In this document: positions 24,472 through 38,760 of the stretch, piece by piece
Layout of the letters: each line of letters opens with the position of its first letter
Numbering within the stretch: position 1 is the stretch's first letter
Source: Solanum dulcamara
Taxonomy: Eukaryota; Streptophyta; Magnoliopsida; Solanales; Solanaceae
Assembly (NCBI RefSeq): GCF_947179165.1
Contig: NC_077239.1
Span: forward strand, 2,294,001-2,358,000
DNA: 64,000 nucleotides
Reading direction: 5' to 3'
Translations under genes and position numbers: made by a program
The notes under the pieces: model-generated
Database searches by the model: none
Seen by the model: the letters and a program-made list of their open reading frames with translations, nothing else
Told to the model about the DNA's origin: nothing

Positions 24472-27400
24472 ACTTAGATTTTACTAGTTTTTCGTGTGTA
24501 TTAGCCCACAAATTTTTTAGGTGCCGGATGTCCGGGTCAAAATTTTTTGGATTCTTTCATATTAGCATTCATAACGACCTGGGGAACAACTTCAGTAGTC
24601 CCGACGATGCTTTAGAGGAGTTTAAGAGCATTTTATTGGCGACACAATAGGAATTAGGTGATTTTGCCAGTTTTTGGTGTGTGTTTGCCCACGGATTTTT
24701 AGATGACGAGGGTACGGGTTGAAATTTCTTAGATCTTTCCATAGTAGCATACATAACGACCTAGGGAACGACTTCAGTAACCCCGACATTGCTTTAGAGG
24801 GATTTAGGAGAATTTTATTGGCGACGCAACCGAAATTAGGCGATTTTGCTAGTTTTTCATGTGTGTTAGCCCATAATTTTTTAGGTGTCGGGTGTCCAGG
24901 TCGAATTTTCTTGGATTCTTCCATAGTAGTATCTGTAACGACCTGGGGAATGACTCAAGTATCCCCGACAATGCATTAGAGGGGTTTAAGAGCATTTTAT
25001 TGGCGATGCAATAGGAATTAAACAATTTTGCGATTTTTTTGTGTGTGTTACTCCACAGATTTTTAGGTGCCGGGGGTTCGGGTCGATTTTTCTTAGATTC
25101 TTCCATAGTAGCGTCCTTAAGGACCTAGAGAACGTCTCTAGTAGCCCCGGCAGCATTTTATAGGGGTTTAGGAGTATTTTATTGGCGATGCAATAGAAAT
25201 TAGGCGATTTTGCCAATTTTTCGCATGTGTTAGCCCACGGATTTTTAGGTGACAGGGGTTCGAGTCGAATTTTCTTGGATTCTTCTATAGTAGCATCCGT
25301 AAAGACCTGAAGAATGACTCTAGTTGTTCCGATGATGCTTTAGAGGGATTTAGGATCATTTTATTGGCGACGCAACAGGTATTAGGCAATTTTGCCAGTT
25401 TTTCATGTGTGGTAGCCCACGAATTTTCAAGTGCGGGGGTCCGGGTCACACGTTTATGGATTCTTTCATAGTAGTATTTGTAATGACCTGGGGAACGACT
25501 TTAGTAGCCATGCGGCACTTTAGAGAGGTTTAGGAATATTTTATTGGCGACATAACAGGAATTAGGTTATTTTGCCAGTTTTTTGTGTGTGTTAGCCCAT
25601 GAATTTTTAGGTGCCGGGGGTCTGTGTTAAAATTTCCTTATATTCGTTCATAGTAGAATTCGTAATGACCCGGGGAACGACTCTAGTTGCTCCAGTGGTG
25701 CTTTATAATGATTTAGGAGCATTTTATTGGCGACATCAGGAATTAGGCGATTTTGCCAATTTTTTGTGTGTTAGCCCACAAACTTTTTAGGTGCTTGGGG
25801 TCCGGGTTAAACTTTCTTAGATTCTTCCATAGTAGCATCTGTAACGACCTGAGAAACGACTCTAGTTACCCTGATGGTGCTTTAGAGGGGTTTAAGAATA
25901 TTTTATTAGCGACGCAATAGGAATTAGGCAATTTTGCCAATTTTCGTGTGTTTTAGCCCACATAATTTTAGGTGTCAGGGGTCTGGGTCGAACTTTCTTG
26001 GATTCTTTTATAGTAGCATCCGTAATGACTTGGAGAACGACTCTAGATGCTCCGACAGTGCTTCATGGAGGGTTTAGGAGCATTTTATTGGCAACGCAGC
26101 AGGAATTACACGATTTGTCCAATTTTTCATGTGAGTTAGCCTATGAATTTATTAGGTGTCAGGGGTCCAAGTCGAACTTTCTTAGATTATTTCATAGTAG
26201 CATCTGTAACGACCTGGGGAACGACTTCGGTAGCCCCAGTGGAGCTTTAGAGGAGTTAAGGAGCATTTTATTGGTGACGCAACAAGAATTAGACGATTTT
26301 GCTAGTTTTTCGTGTGTGTTAGCTCACTAATTTTTAGGTGTCCGAGGTCCGGGTCGAATTTTCTTGGATTTTTTAATAGTATCATCTATAAAGACCTAGA
26401 GAACAACTCCAGTAGCCCTGAAAGCGCTTTAGAGGGGTTTAAGAGAATTTTATTGGTGACATAACAGAAATTAGGCGATTTTGCCAGTTTTTCATTTATG
26501 TTATCACATAGATTTTTAGGTACAAGTGGTCCAAGTTAAACTTTCTTGGATTCTTCCATAATAGCATCCGTAACGACCTGGAAAAGACTCCGGTAGCCAA
26601 GACGATGCTTTAGAGGGGTTTAAGAGCATTTTATTAGCGATGAAATAGGAATTAGGCGATTTTGCCAATTTTTTGTGTGTGTTAGCCCACAGATTTTTAG
26701 GTGCCGGTGGTCCAGATCGAAGTTTCTTGGATTCTTCTATAGTAGCATCTGTAATGACCTGGGGAATGACTCCAGTAGCCCTAGCAGTGCTTAAGAGGGA
26801 TTTAGGAGCATTTTATTGGCGACGCAATAGGAATTTTGCGATTTTACCAGTTTTTTGTGTGTCAGCGCACGAATATTTAGGTGCTGGGGGTCCTAGTTAA
26901 ACTTTCTTGGATTCTTTGATAGATGTATTCGTAAGGACCTGGGGAAGGACTCTAGTTGTTACGATGATACTTTATATGGATTCAGGAGCATTTTATTTAT
27001 GACGCATCAGGAATTAAGCGATATTACCTATTTTTCATGTGTGTTAGCCCACGAATATTTTAGGTGCTGGGTGTCTAAGTGGAACTTTCTTGGATTCATC
27101 CATAGTAGCATTCGTAATGACCTGGGTAACGACTCTAGTTTCCCCGATGGTGCTTTAGACGGTTTTAAGAGCATTTTATTGGCGACGCAATAGGAATTAA
27201 GTGATTTTGACAGTTCTTCGTGTGTGTCAGCCAACGGATTTTCAGGTGCCGGGGGTCTGGGTCAAACTTTCTTGGATTTTTTCATAGTATCATCTGTATT
27301 GACCTAGGGAACGAATCTAGTTGCTCCGGCGGTGCTTTATAGTGTTTAGGAGCATTTTAATGGCGATGCACCAGAAATTAGACGATTTTGCTATTTTTTC

Positions 27401-30400
27401 GTGTGTTAGCCCACAAATATTTTAGGTGCCGGGGGCCTAGTTTGAAATTTCTTGGATTCTTTCATAGTAGCATCCGTAATGACCTGGGGAATGACTCTAG
27501 TTGCCTCGGTGGTGCTTTAGAGGGGTTTAGGAGCATTTTATTGGCGACGCAATAGGAATTAGGCGATTTTGCCAATTATTCATGTGTGTTCGCCACAAAT
27601 TTTTAGGTGCCGGGGTTCGGATTGAATGTTATTGGATTATTGCATAGTAGAATCCATAAGTACCTGGAGAATGACTCTAGTCGCCCCGACAGCGCTTTAG
27701 AGGAGTTTAGAAGTATTTTATTGGTGATGCAATAACAATTAGAAGAGTTTTGTCAGTTTTTCATAGTAGAGTTCATAATGACCTAGGGAACGACTCTAGT
27801 ACTTCCAATGATGCTTTATATGAGTTAAGGAGCATTTTATTTGCAACGCACTAGAAATTTGGCGATTTTGCCAATTTTTCGTGTATGTTAGCCAATGAAA
27901 TTTTTAGGTGCCGGGGTCCGATTCGAACTTTCTTGGATTCTTTCATAGGAGCATCCGTAATGACCTAGGGAATGACTCCAATAGCCCCGATGGCGCTTTA
28001 TAGGGGTTTAGGATTATTTTATTGGCAAAGCAACAGAAATTAGGCAATTTTGCCAATTTTTTGGGTGTGTTAGCCCACAGATTTTTAGGTGCCGCGGGTC
28101 CGAGTTGAAGTTTCTAGGATTCTTCCATAGTAGCATCCGTAAGGAACTAGAAATGACTCTAGTAGCCCCGGCAGTGCTTTAGAGTGGTTTAGGAGTATTT
28201 TATTGGCGACGCAACTGGAATTTGACAATTTTGCCAATATTTTGTGTGTGGTAGCCCACAAATTTTTAGGTGCCGGGGGTTCAGATTAAAATTTCTTAGA
28301 TTCTTCGATAGTAGAATTCATAACGACCCGAGGAATGACTTTAGTTGTCCCGACGGTGCTTTAGAGGGATTTAGGAGCCTTTTATTGGCGATGTATCAGG
28401 AATTAGGCAATTTTGCCAATTTTTCATTTGTGTTAGCCCATGAATTTTTTAGGTGCTAGGGTCCGGGTCGATTCTTCCATAGTTGCATTCGTAATGACCT
28501 GGAGAACGACTCTAGTATCCCGGCAGTGCTTTAGAGGGATTTAGGAACATTTTAATGGAAACGCAAAAGAAATTAGGTGATTTTGCTAGTTTTTCGTGTA
28601 TGTTAGCCCATTGATTTTTAGGTGTCGGGGGTACGGTTCTCACTTTCTGGGATTCTTCCATAGTAGTATTTGTAACGACCTGGGGAACAACTCCAGTAGC
28701 TCCGTTGGTGCTTTAGAGGGGCTTAGGATCATTGTTTTGGTGTTGCAACAGGAATTATGCAATTTTGCCAATTTTTAGTGTGTGTTAGCCCACGAATTTT
28801 CAGTTGCCGAGAGTACGGGTTGAACTTTCATGGATTATTTCATAGTAGCATCCGTAACAACCTGAGAAACGACTTTAGTTGCTCCGATGGTGCTTTTTAG
28901 GGGTTTAGGAGTATTTTATTTGCAACACACCAGGAATTAGGCAATTTTACCAAATTTTCATGTATGTTAGCCCATAAATTTTAGGTGCCGGGGGTCCGGG
29001 TCGAACTTTAAAATTCTTCCATAGTAGCATCCTTATCGATCTAGAGAACGACTCTAGTAGCCCCGACGATGCTTTAGAGGGATTTAAAAGCATTTTATTG
29101 GCGACGCACTAGGAATTTGCAATTTTGCCAGTTTTTAGTGTGTGTTAGCCCATGAATATTTTAGGTGCCGGTGGTCCGAGTCGAACTTTCTTGGATTCTT
29201 CCATAGTAGAATCCATAACGACCTGGGAAACGACTCTAGTAGCTCCGGCGGCACTTTAGAGGGGTTTAAGAGCATTTTGTTGGCGACGCAATAGGAATTA
29301 TGTGATTTTACTAGTTTTTCGTGTGTGTTATCCCATTGATTTTTCAGGTGCCGGGGGTTCGGGTCGAACTTTCATGTATTTTTTCCATAGTAGCATCCGT
29401 AAAGACCTGGGGAACGACTCTAGTAACCCATGATGCTTTAGAGGGGTTTAAGAGCATTTTATTGGTAATGCAACAGGAATTAGGGGATTTTGCCAGTTTT
29501 TTGGTGTGTTTTAGCCACGAATTTTTAGGTGCCGGAGGTCTGTGTCAAACTTTCTAGGATTCTTCCATAGTAGCATTTTTAATGACCTAGGGAACGACTC
29601 CAATAGCCCCGACAGAGCTTTAGAGGGATTTAGGAGCATTTTATTGGCGATGCAACAGGAATTAGTGGATTTTGCCAATTTTTGGTGTGTGTTATCTACG
29701 GATTTTTAGGTGCCGGGGGTCTGGGTTGGACTTTCTTGGTTTCTTCCATAGTAGCATCTGTAATGACCTAGGGAATGACTCTAGTTACCCTAGCAGTGCT
29801 TTAGAGGAGTTTAAGAGCATTTTATTGGCGACACACCAGGAATTAGGTGAATTTGCTAATTTTTCATGTGTGTTAGCCCATAAATTTTTAGGTGCCGAGG
29901 GTTCGAGTCGAACTCTTTTGGATCCTTCTATAGTAGCATTCACAATGACCTAGGGAACGACGCCTGTATCCCTAGCGGTACTTTAGAGTTGTTTAGGAGA
30001 ATTTTATTGGCGACAGAATAGGAATTAGGCGTTTTTGCCTATTTTTCGTGTGTGTTAGCCACAGATTTGTAGGTGCCGGGGGTCTGGGTCAAACGTTTAT
30101 GGATTATTCCATAATAGCATCCGTAATGATCTGGGGAACTACTCTAGTAGCCTTGACGATGCTTTAGAGGGATTTAAGAACATTTTATTGTCGATGCAAC
30201 ATAAATTAGGCGATTTTGCCAGTTTTTCACGTGTGTCAGCCCACGGATTTTCAAGTGTCGGGGGTCTGGGTTCAATTTTATAGGATTCTTCCATAGTAGC
30301 ATTGTAACGACCTAGGAATGACTGTAGTTTCCCCGACAGTGCTTTATAGGGGTTTATGAGCATTTTATTGGCGACACACCAGAAATTAGGCGATTTTGCC

Positions 30401-33400
30401 AATATTTCGTGTGTGTTATCACACAAATATTTTAGGTGCTGAGGTCTGGGTCGAAATTTCTTATATTCTTCTATAATAACATCCATAACGACCTGGGAAA
30501 CGACTTCAGTAGCCTCTACAATGCTTTAGAGGGGTTTAGTATAATTTTATTGGCAACGCAATAGGAATTAGGCAATTATGCCAGTTTTTCGTGTCTTAGC
30601 TTATAGATTTGTAGGTGTTGGGGGTCCGGGTTGAACTTCCATAGTTTTTTCCATAGTAGCATCCGTAATGATCCGGCGAATGACTTCAGTAGCCCCGACG
30701 ATGCTTTAGAGGGGTTTAAGAATATTTTATTGGCGATGCAACAGGAATTAGGCAATTTTGCTAGTTTTTTGTGTGCATCATCCCACAGATTTTCAGGTGC
30801 CAGGGGTCCATGTCGAACTTTCTTGGATTCTTCCACAGTAGCATCCGCAATAACCTAGGAATGACTCTAGTTGCTCCGACAGTACTTTATAGGGGTTTAG
30901 GAGCATTTTATTAGCGACGCACCAGGAATTAGGCGATTTTGCCAATTTTTCATGTGTGTTAGCCCACGAATATTTTAGGTGCCGGGGGTACGAGTCAAAA
31001 TTTCTTGGATTCTTCCGTAGTAACATGCATAACGACCTGGGGAACGACTTCAGTAGCTCCAGCGGAGCTTTAGAGGTGTTTAGGATAATTTTATTGGCGA
31101 CACAACAGGAATTAAGCAATTTTGCCTATTTTTTGTATGTGTTAGCCCATGAATTTGTAGGTGCTCTAGGTAAAACTTTCATAGATTCTTTAATAGTAGC
31201 ATCTGTAACGATCTGTGGAACGGCTCTAGTAGCCCCGAGAATGTTTTATAGGGTTTAAGAGCATTTTATTGGCGATACAACAGGAATTAGGCAATTTGCC
31301 AGTTTTTCGTGTGTGTTAGCCCATAGATTTTTAGGTGCCGGTGGTTCGGGTCAAATTATCTTGGATTATTCCATAGTAGTATCCGTAACGACCTGGGAAA
31401 TGACTCCAGTATCCCTGACGATGCTTTAAAGGGGCTTAAGAGCATTTTATTGGCGATGCAACAGGAATTAGGTAATTTTGCCAGTTTTTTATGTGTGTTA
31501 GCCTACAGATTTTTAGGTGTCGGGGGTCCGGGTCAAATTTTCTTGGATTCTTGTATAGTAGCATCCGTAATGAACTAGAATAACTCTAGTTGCCCCGGCG
31601 GTGCTTTATAGGATTTTAGAAGCATTTTATTAGCGACGCACTCGGATTTAGACGATTTTGCCAATTTTTGTGTGTGTTAGCTCACGAATATTTTTGGTAC
31701 TGGGGGTCTGAGTTGAAATTTCTTGGTTTCTTCCATATTAACATCCATAATGACCTAGTAAATGACTTCAGTAGCCTCAACGGCGCTTTAGAGGGGTTTA
31801 GAATAATTTTATTGGCTATGCAATAGAAAATTAGACAATTTTGCCAGTTGTTTGTGTTTGTTAACCCATGGATTTTTTGGTGTCGAGGGTCCATATTGCA
31901 CTTTGTTGGATTCTTCCATAGTAGCATCTGTAACGACATGGAGAACGACTCCAGTAGCCCTGGCGGCGCTTTAGAGGGGCTTAGGAGCATTTTATTGGCG
32001 ACGCAACAGAAATTAGGTGATTTTGCTAGTTTTTCGAGTGTCTTAGCCCACGGATTTGTTGGTGCCAGGGGTCTGGGTCGAACTTTCATGTATTTTCCCA
32101 TAGTAACATCTGTAATGACCTAGGGAAAACCTTTAGTAGCCTCCACGAGGCTTTTGAGTGGTTTAAAAATATTTTATTGGCAAAGCAACAGGAATTAGGC
32201 AATTTTGCCAGTTTTTCGTGTGTGTTAGCCCACAGATTTTTAGGTGCCGGGGGTTTTGGTCAAACTTTCTAAGATTCTTTCATAGTAGCGTTCTTAATGA
32301 ACTAGGGAAAGACTCTAATTTCCTCGACGATGCTTTAGAGGGGTTTAAGAGCATTGTATTGGCGATGCAATACAAATTAGGCAATTTTGCCAGTTTTTTA
32401 TGTGTGTTAGCCTACGAATTTTTAGGTACCGGTGGTCCGGGTTGGACTTTCTTGGTTTCTTCCATAGTGGCATCCGTAACGACCTGAGGAATGTCTCTAG
32501 TTGCCCTGGAACTACTTTATAGGGGTTTAGGAACATTTTTTTGGCGATGCACCAGGAATAAGGTGAATTTGCAAATTTTTCGTGCGTGTTAGTCCACAAA
32601 TGTTTTAGGTGCCGAGAGTTCGGGTCGAACTCTCTTGGATCCTTCCATAGTAGAATTTGCAACGACCTGGGGAACAACTCTAGTAGCCCCAGTGGTACTT
32701 TAGAGGGGTTTAGGAGCATTTTATTTGTGACGCAATAGGAATTAGGCTTTTTTGTCAGTTTTTCGTGTGTGTTAGCCCACAGATTTTTAGGTGCCGGGGG
32801 TCCCGGCAATTTTTTTTAGATTCTTCTATAGTAACATCCGTAACAAATTGGAATAACTGTAGTTGCCTCGGCGGTGCTTTAGAGGGTTTTAGGAGCATTT
32901 TATTGGCGACGCAAAAGAAATTAGGCTATTTTGCTAGTTTTTTATGTGTGTTAGCCCACGAATTTTTTAGGTATTAGGGGTCCGGGTGGAACCTTTTTGG
33001 ATTCTTCCATAGTTATATCCGTAAGTACCTGTGGAATGACTCTAGTTGCCCCGGTGACGCTTTAGAGGGGCTTAGGAATATTTTATTGGCGACGCAACAA
33101 TAATTAGGCGATTTTGCTAATTTTTCGTGTGTGTCAATCCACGAACTTTTAGGTGTTGGGGGTTCGGGTTGAACTTTCTTAGATTCTTCCATAGTAGCAT
33201 CCGTAATGATCTAGGAATGACTCTAGTTTCCCCAATGGTGCTTTATAGGGGTTTAGAAGCATTTCATTGGCGACGCACCAAGAATTAGGCGATTTTGCCA
33301 ATTCTCGTGTGTGTTAGCCACGAATATTTTAGGTGCCGGGATCTAAGTCAAACTTTATTGGATTTTTCCATAGTAGCATCTGTAATGACCTGGGTAACCA

Positions 33401-35371
33401 CTCCAATAGCCTAGAGACACTTTAGAGGGGTTTAGGAGAATTTTAGTGGCAACGCAATTAGGCTATTTTAAAAGTTTTACGTGTGTGTTAGCCCTCGGAT
33501 TTGTAGGTGCCGGGGGTCCAGGTAGAACTTTCATCGATTCTTCCATAGTAGCATCCGTAACGATCTGGGGACCGACTCTAGTTTTTTGCAATTTTGCTAG
33601 TTTTTTGTTTATGTTAGCCCACAGATTTTTAGGTGCCGATGGTCCGGGTTAAATTTTATTGAATTCTTACATAGAAGCTTCCGTAAGAACCTGGAGAACG
33701 ATTTCAGTAGCCGCAACAGTGCTTTAGAGAGGTTTTACAGTATTTTATTGGCAATGCAACAGGAATTTGGCGATTTTGCCAGTTTTTCGTGTGTGTTATC
33801 CTACGAATTTGTAGGTGCTGGGGGTCTGGGTTAAACTTTCTTTGATTCTTCCTTAGTAACATCCGTAACGATTTGGGGAACAACTCCAGTAGCCCCGGCG
33901 ACGCTTTAGAAGGGTTTAGGAGAATTTTATTAGCGACGCAACAGGAATTAGGCTATTTTGTTAGTTTTTCATGTGTGTTAGCATATGGATTTGTATGTGT
34001 CAGGGGTTCGGGTCGAACTTTTATGGATTCTTCCATAGAAGCACACGTAATGACTTGGGGAATGATCCAGTAGCCCCGGCCACGCTTTAAAGGGATTTAA
34101 GAGCATTTTATTGGTGATGCAATAAGAATTAGGCGATTAGCCAATTTTTCGTGTGTGTTAGCCCACAAATTTTTAGGTGCCTATAATCTGGGTCGAATTA
34201 TCTTAGATTCTTCCATAGTAGCATCTGTAATGAATTGGAGAACGACTCCAATATCCCCGGTGACGCTTTAGAGGGGTTTTAGAGTATTTTATTAGCGATG
34301 TAACAGGATTAAGATAGTTTTACCAGGTTTTCATATATGTGTTAGCCCATAGATTTTTAGATGCCGGGGGTCCGAGTCAGACTTTCTTGGATTCTTACAT
34401 AGTAGCATCCGTAACGACTCGGGAAACAACTCCAGTAGCTCCGACGACTCTTTATTGGGGTTTAAGAGTATTTTATTAGCGACGTAACAAAAATTAGGCT
34501 ATTTTGCCAGCTTTTCGTGTGTGTTAGCTCATGGATTTTTAGATGCTGGGGTCCGAGTCAAAATTTCTTTGATTCTTCCATAGTAACATCTGTAAAGACC
34601 TGGGGAAAGACTCTAGTAGCCCCGACAATGCTTTAAAGGGGTTTAGGTGCATTTTATTAGCGACGCAACAGGAATTAGGCGATTTTGCTAGTTTTTCGTG
34701 TGTGTTAGGCCACAGATTATTAGGTGTCAAGTTCAGGTCAAACGTTTTTGGATTCTTCCATAGTAGCATCCATAATGACCTGAGGAATGACTCTAGTAGC
34801 CCTAAAAGCGCTTTAGAGGTGTTGAGGAATATTTTATTGGCGATGCAACATGAATTAGGCAATTTTGCTAGTTTTTTGTATGGATTAGGCCATAGATTTT
34901 TAGATGCTGGGGTCCAGGTTGAATTATTTCTTGGATTTTTCCATAGTAGCATCCGTATGGACCTGGAGAACGACTCTAGTAACCCCGACAACGATTTAGA
35001 GGGGTTTAGGAACATTTGATTTGTAATGCAACAGAAATTAGGTGATTTTGCCTGTTTTTCATATGTGTTAGCCTACAGATTTTTTAGGTGCTAGGGGTCT
35101 GGGTGAAACTTTCTTCGATTCTTCCATAACGACCTAGGGAATGATTCTAGTTACCCCGGCAGCGCTTTAGAGGGTTTAAGAGCATTTTATTGGCAACATA
35201 ACAGAAATTAGGCAATTTTGCTAGTTGTGTGTGTTAGCCCGCGTATTTTTAGGTGTCGGGGTTCGGGTCGAATTTTTCTTGGATTCTTTAATAGTAGCAT
35301 CCATAAGACCTGGAGAACGACTGCAGTAACCCAAACGGGGCTTTAGAGGAGTTTAGGAGCATTTTATTAGT

Positions 35372-35600
35372 GACGCACCAGCAATTAGGCGATTTTGCTA
35401 ATTTTTCATGTGTGTTAGGCAATGAATTTTTTAGGTGCCAGAGGTCTGGTTCTAACTTTCTAGGATTCTTCCATAGTAGTATCTGTAACGACCTGAGGAA
35501 CGACTCCAGTAGCCTCGGCGGCACTTTAGAGGTGTTGAGGAATATTTTATTGGCAACACAACATTTATTAGGTAATTTTGCAAGTTTTTGTGTGTTAGCC
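35372..35600 (+). repeat. B2 higher-order block, copy a (partial)
   Basis: The ordered variants GACGCACCAG at 35372, CTTTCTAGGATTCTTCC, GACCTGAGGAACGACTCC and AGAGGTGTTGAGGAA (about 35529) recur in copy b. The offset is 3,047 bp at the first marker and 3,048 bp at the last. Confidence 0.7.
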
Positions 35601-37679
35601 CACATATTTTTAGGTGCTGGGGGTCCGAGTTGAACTTTCTTGGATTCTTCAATAGTAGCATCTATAACGACCTGGGAAACGGCTTCAGTAGCCCTGACGA
35701 CGCTTTAAAGGGGTTTAGGAGCATGTTATAGGCAATGCAACAGGAATTAGGCGATTTTACCAGTTTTTTATGTATGTTAGCCCAGTAATTTGTAGGTGCT
35801 GGGGGTACGGGTAAAACTTTATTCCATTATTATATAGTAGTATCCGTAACGACCTGGGAAAAGACTCCAGTAGCCTCGGCGATGCTTTAGAGGGGTTTAA
35901 GAGAATTTTAGTTGCGACGCAACAACAATTAAGCGATTTTGTCAGTTTTTCGAGTGTGTTAGCCCACTGATTTTTAGGTTCCGAGGGTCCAGGTTGAATT
36001 TTCTTAGATTCTCCTATAGTAGCATCCGTAAGTACTTGGATAACGACTCCAGTAGCCCCGTCATTTCTTTATAGGGGTTTAGGAGCATTTTATTAGTGAC
36101 GCAACAGGAATTATGGGATTTCGCCAGTTTTTCGTGTGTGTTAGCCCACAAATTTTTAGGTGCTAGGGGTTCGGGTTGAACTTTCTAGGATTATTCCATA
36201 GTAGCATCCGTAACGACCTGAGAAATCACTTCAGTAGCCCTAGAGTTACTTTAGAGGGGTTTAGGAGAATTTTTTTGGCGACGTAAAAGGAATTAGGCGA
36301 TTTTGAAAGTTTTACGTGTGTATTAGCCCATGGATTTGTAGGTGCCCGGGGTCCAGGTAGAACTTCCATAACAGCATCTGTAACAACCTAGGGAACGACT
36401 CCAGTAGCCACGACGATGCTTTCGAGGGATTTAGGAGCATTTTATTAGCGATGTAATAGGAATTAGTTAATTTTGCTAGTTTTTGGTGTGTTATAGCCCA
36501 CAGAATTTTCAGGTGCCGAAGGTTTGGGTTGAATTTTCTTGAATTCTTACATAGTAGCGTTTGTATGGACCTGGAGAACGATTCCAATAGCCTAGCAGCG
36601 CTTTAGAAGGATTTAGTAGTATTTTATTGGCAACACGATAGAAATTTAACGATTTTGCTAGTTTTTCGTGAGTGTTAGCCCACAAATTTATGGGTGCTGG
36701 GGGTTTGGGTCAAATTTTCTTAGATTCTTCCATAGTAACATTCGTAACGATCTGGGTAACGTCTTTGTGGGTGCCGACGATGCTTTAGATGGGTTTAAGA
36801 GAATTTTATTGGCGATGCAATAGGAATTAGGTAATTTTGCCAGTTTTTCGTGTGTGTTAGCCCATGGATTTATAGGTGTCGAGGGTATGAGTTGAATTAT
36901 CTTTGATTCTTCCATAGTATCATCCTTAACGAACTGGGGAATGACTCCAACAGCCCCGACGATGCTTTAGAGGGGTTTTAGAACATTTTATTGGCGACGC
37001 AACAGGAATAAGTCCATAGATTTTTAGGTGCCGGGGTCTGGATCACACTTTCTTGGATTCTTCCATAGTAGCATACGTAACAACCTGGGTAACGACTCTA
37101 GTAGCCCCAACAATAATTTATAGGGGTTTAAGAGCATTTTATTGGCAACGCAACAAAAATTAGGCAATTTTTCCAGTTTTTTGTGTGTGTTAGCTCACGG
37201 ATTTTTAGGTGTCGGGGTTCGAGTTAAATTTCTTTGATTCTTCCATAGTAGCATCTGTAACGACCTATGGAAAGACTCCAGTAGTCCCGGCGATGCTTTT
37301 GAGGGGTTTAGGTGCATTTTATTGGAGACGCAACAGGAATTAAGTGAATTTGCCAGTTTTTCGTGTGTGTTGGCCTACAAATTTTTAGGTGCTGGGGTCC
37401 GGATTGAATTTTTCTTAGATTCTTCAATAGTTTCATCTGTAAGGACCTGGAGAACGACTCCAGTAACCCCGCCAGCGCTTTAGAGCGAATTAGGAATATT
37501 TTATTTGTGATGCAACCTGAATTAGGTGATTTTATAAGTTTTTTGTGTGTGTTAGCCCACAGATTTTTAGGTGATGGGGGACTGGGTCGAACTTTCTAGG
37601 ATTATTCCATAGTAGAATACATGAGGACCTAAGGAATGACACTTTTTGCTCCAGCGGTGCTTTAGAGGGTTTAGGATTA

Positions 37680-38760
37680 TTTTATAGGCGACACAGGAGG
37701 AATTAGGCGATTTTACCAGTTTTTAGTGTGTGTTAGCCTACAGATTTTTTAAGTGCCGGGTGTTCGGGTCAGAATTTTTTGGATTTTTCCATAGTAGCAT
37801 TCGTAACGACCTGGGGAACGACTCCAGTATCCCCGGTGAAGCTTTAGAGGGGTTTACGAGCATTTTATTGGTGATGCAATGAGAATTGGGCTATTTTGCT
37901 TGTTTTTTGTGTGTGTTAGCCCACAGATGTTTAAGTATCGGGGGTCCAGGTGGAATTTTCTTGGATTCTTCTATAGTAGCATCCGTAAGGACCTGGATAA
38001 TGACTCTAATAGCCCTGACGACGCTTTGGAGGAGTTTAGGAGCATTTTATTGGCGACACAACAGAAATTATGCAATTTTGCCAGTTTTTCATGTGTGTTA
38101 GCCTAAAGATTTTTAGGTTCTGAGGGTCCGGGTCAAACTTTCTTGGATTTTTTCGTAGTAGTATCTGTAACGACCTGTGGAACAACTATAGTTTCCCTAG
38201 CGGTGCTTTAGAGGGGTTTAGGAGCATTTTATTGGCGATGCAGCAGAAATTAAGCAATTTTATCAATTTTTCATGTGTGTTAGCCCACGAATTTTTAGTT
38301 GCCGGGTGTCCGAGCCGAAATTTCTTAGATTCTTCCATAGTAGCGTTCGTAATGACTTATGGAACGACTCTAGTAGCCCCAACGACACTTCAAAGGGGTT
38401 TAGAAGCATTTTATTAGCGACGCACCAGGAATAAGGCAATTGTTCAATTTTTTTATGTGTGTTAGCCCCCGAATTTTTTAGGTGCCGGAGGTCCGGGTCG
38501 AACTTTCTAGGATTCTTCCATAGTAGCATCCGTAATGACCTGAGGAACGACTCCAGTAGCCCCGGCCGCACTTTAGAGGTGTTGAAGAAAATTTTATTAG
38601 CGACACTACAAGAATTAGGTAATTTTGCTAGTTTTTCGTATGTGTTAGCCCACGGATTTTTAGGTGCCAGGGTTTTGGGTTGAACTTTTTTAGATTCTTC
38701 CATAGTAGCATCTGTAACGACCTGGGGAACAACTACAGTAGCCCCGGCGATGCTTTAGAG
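37680..38760 (+). repeat. B2 higher-order block, copy b
   Basis: Ordered private variants are TTTTATAGGCGACACA at 37680, GGTTTACGAGCATTTT at 37851, GATGCAGCAGAAATTA at 38237, GACGCACC at 38419 and GGTGTTGA at 38579. The same series in copy c is displaced by 2540, 2539, 2535, 2550 and 2539 bp, about 14 monomers. Confidence 0.8.
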
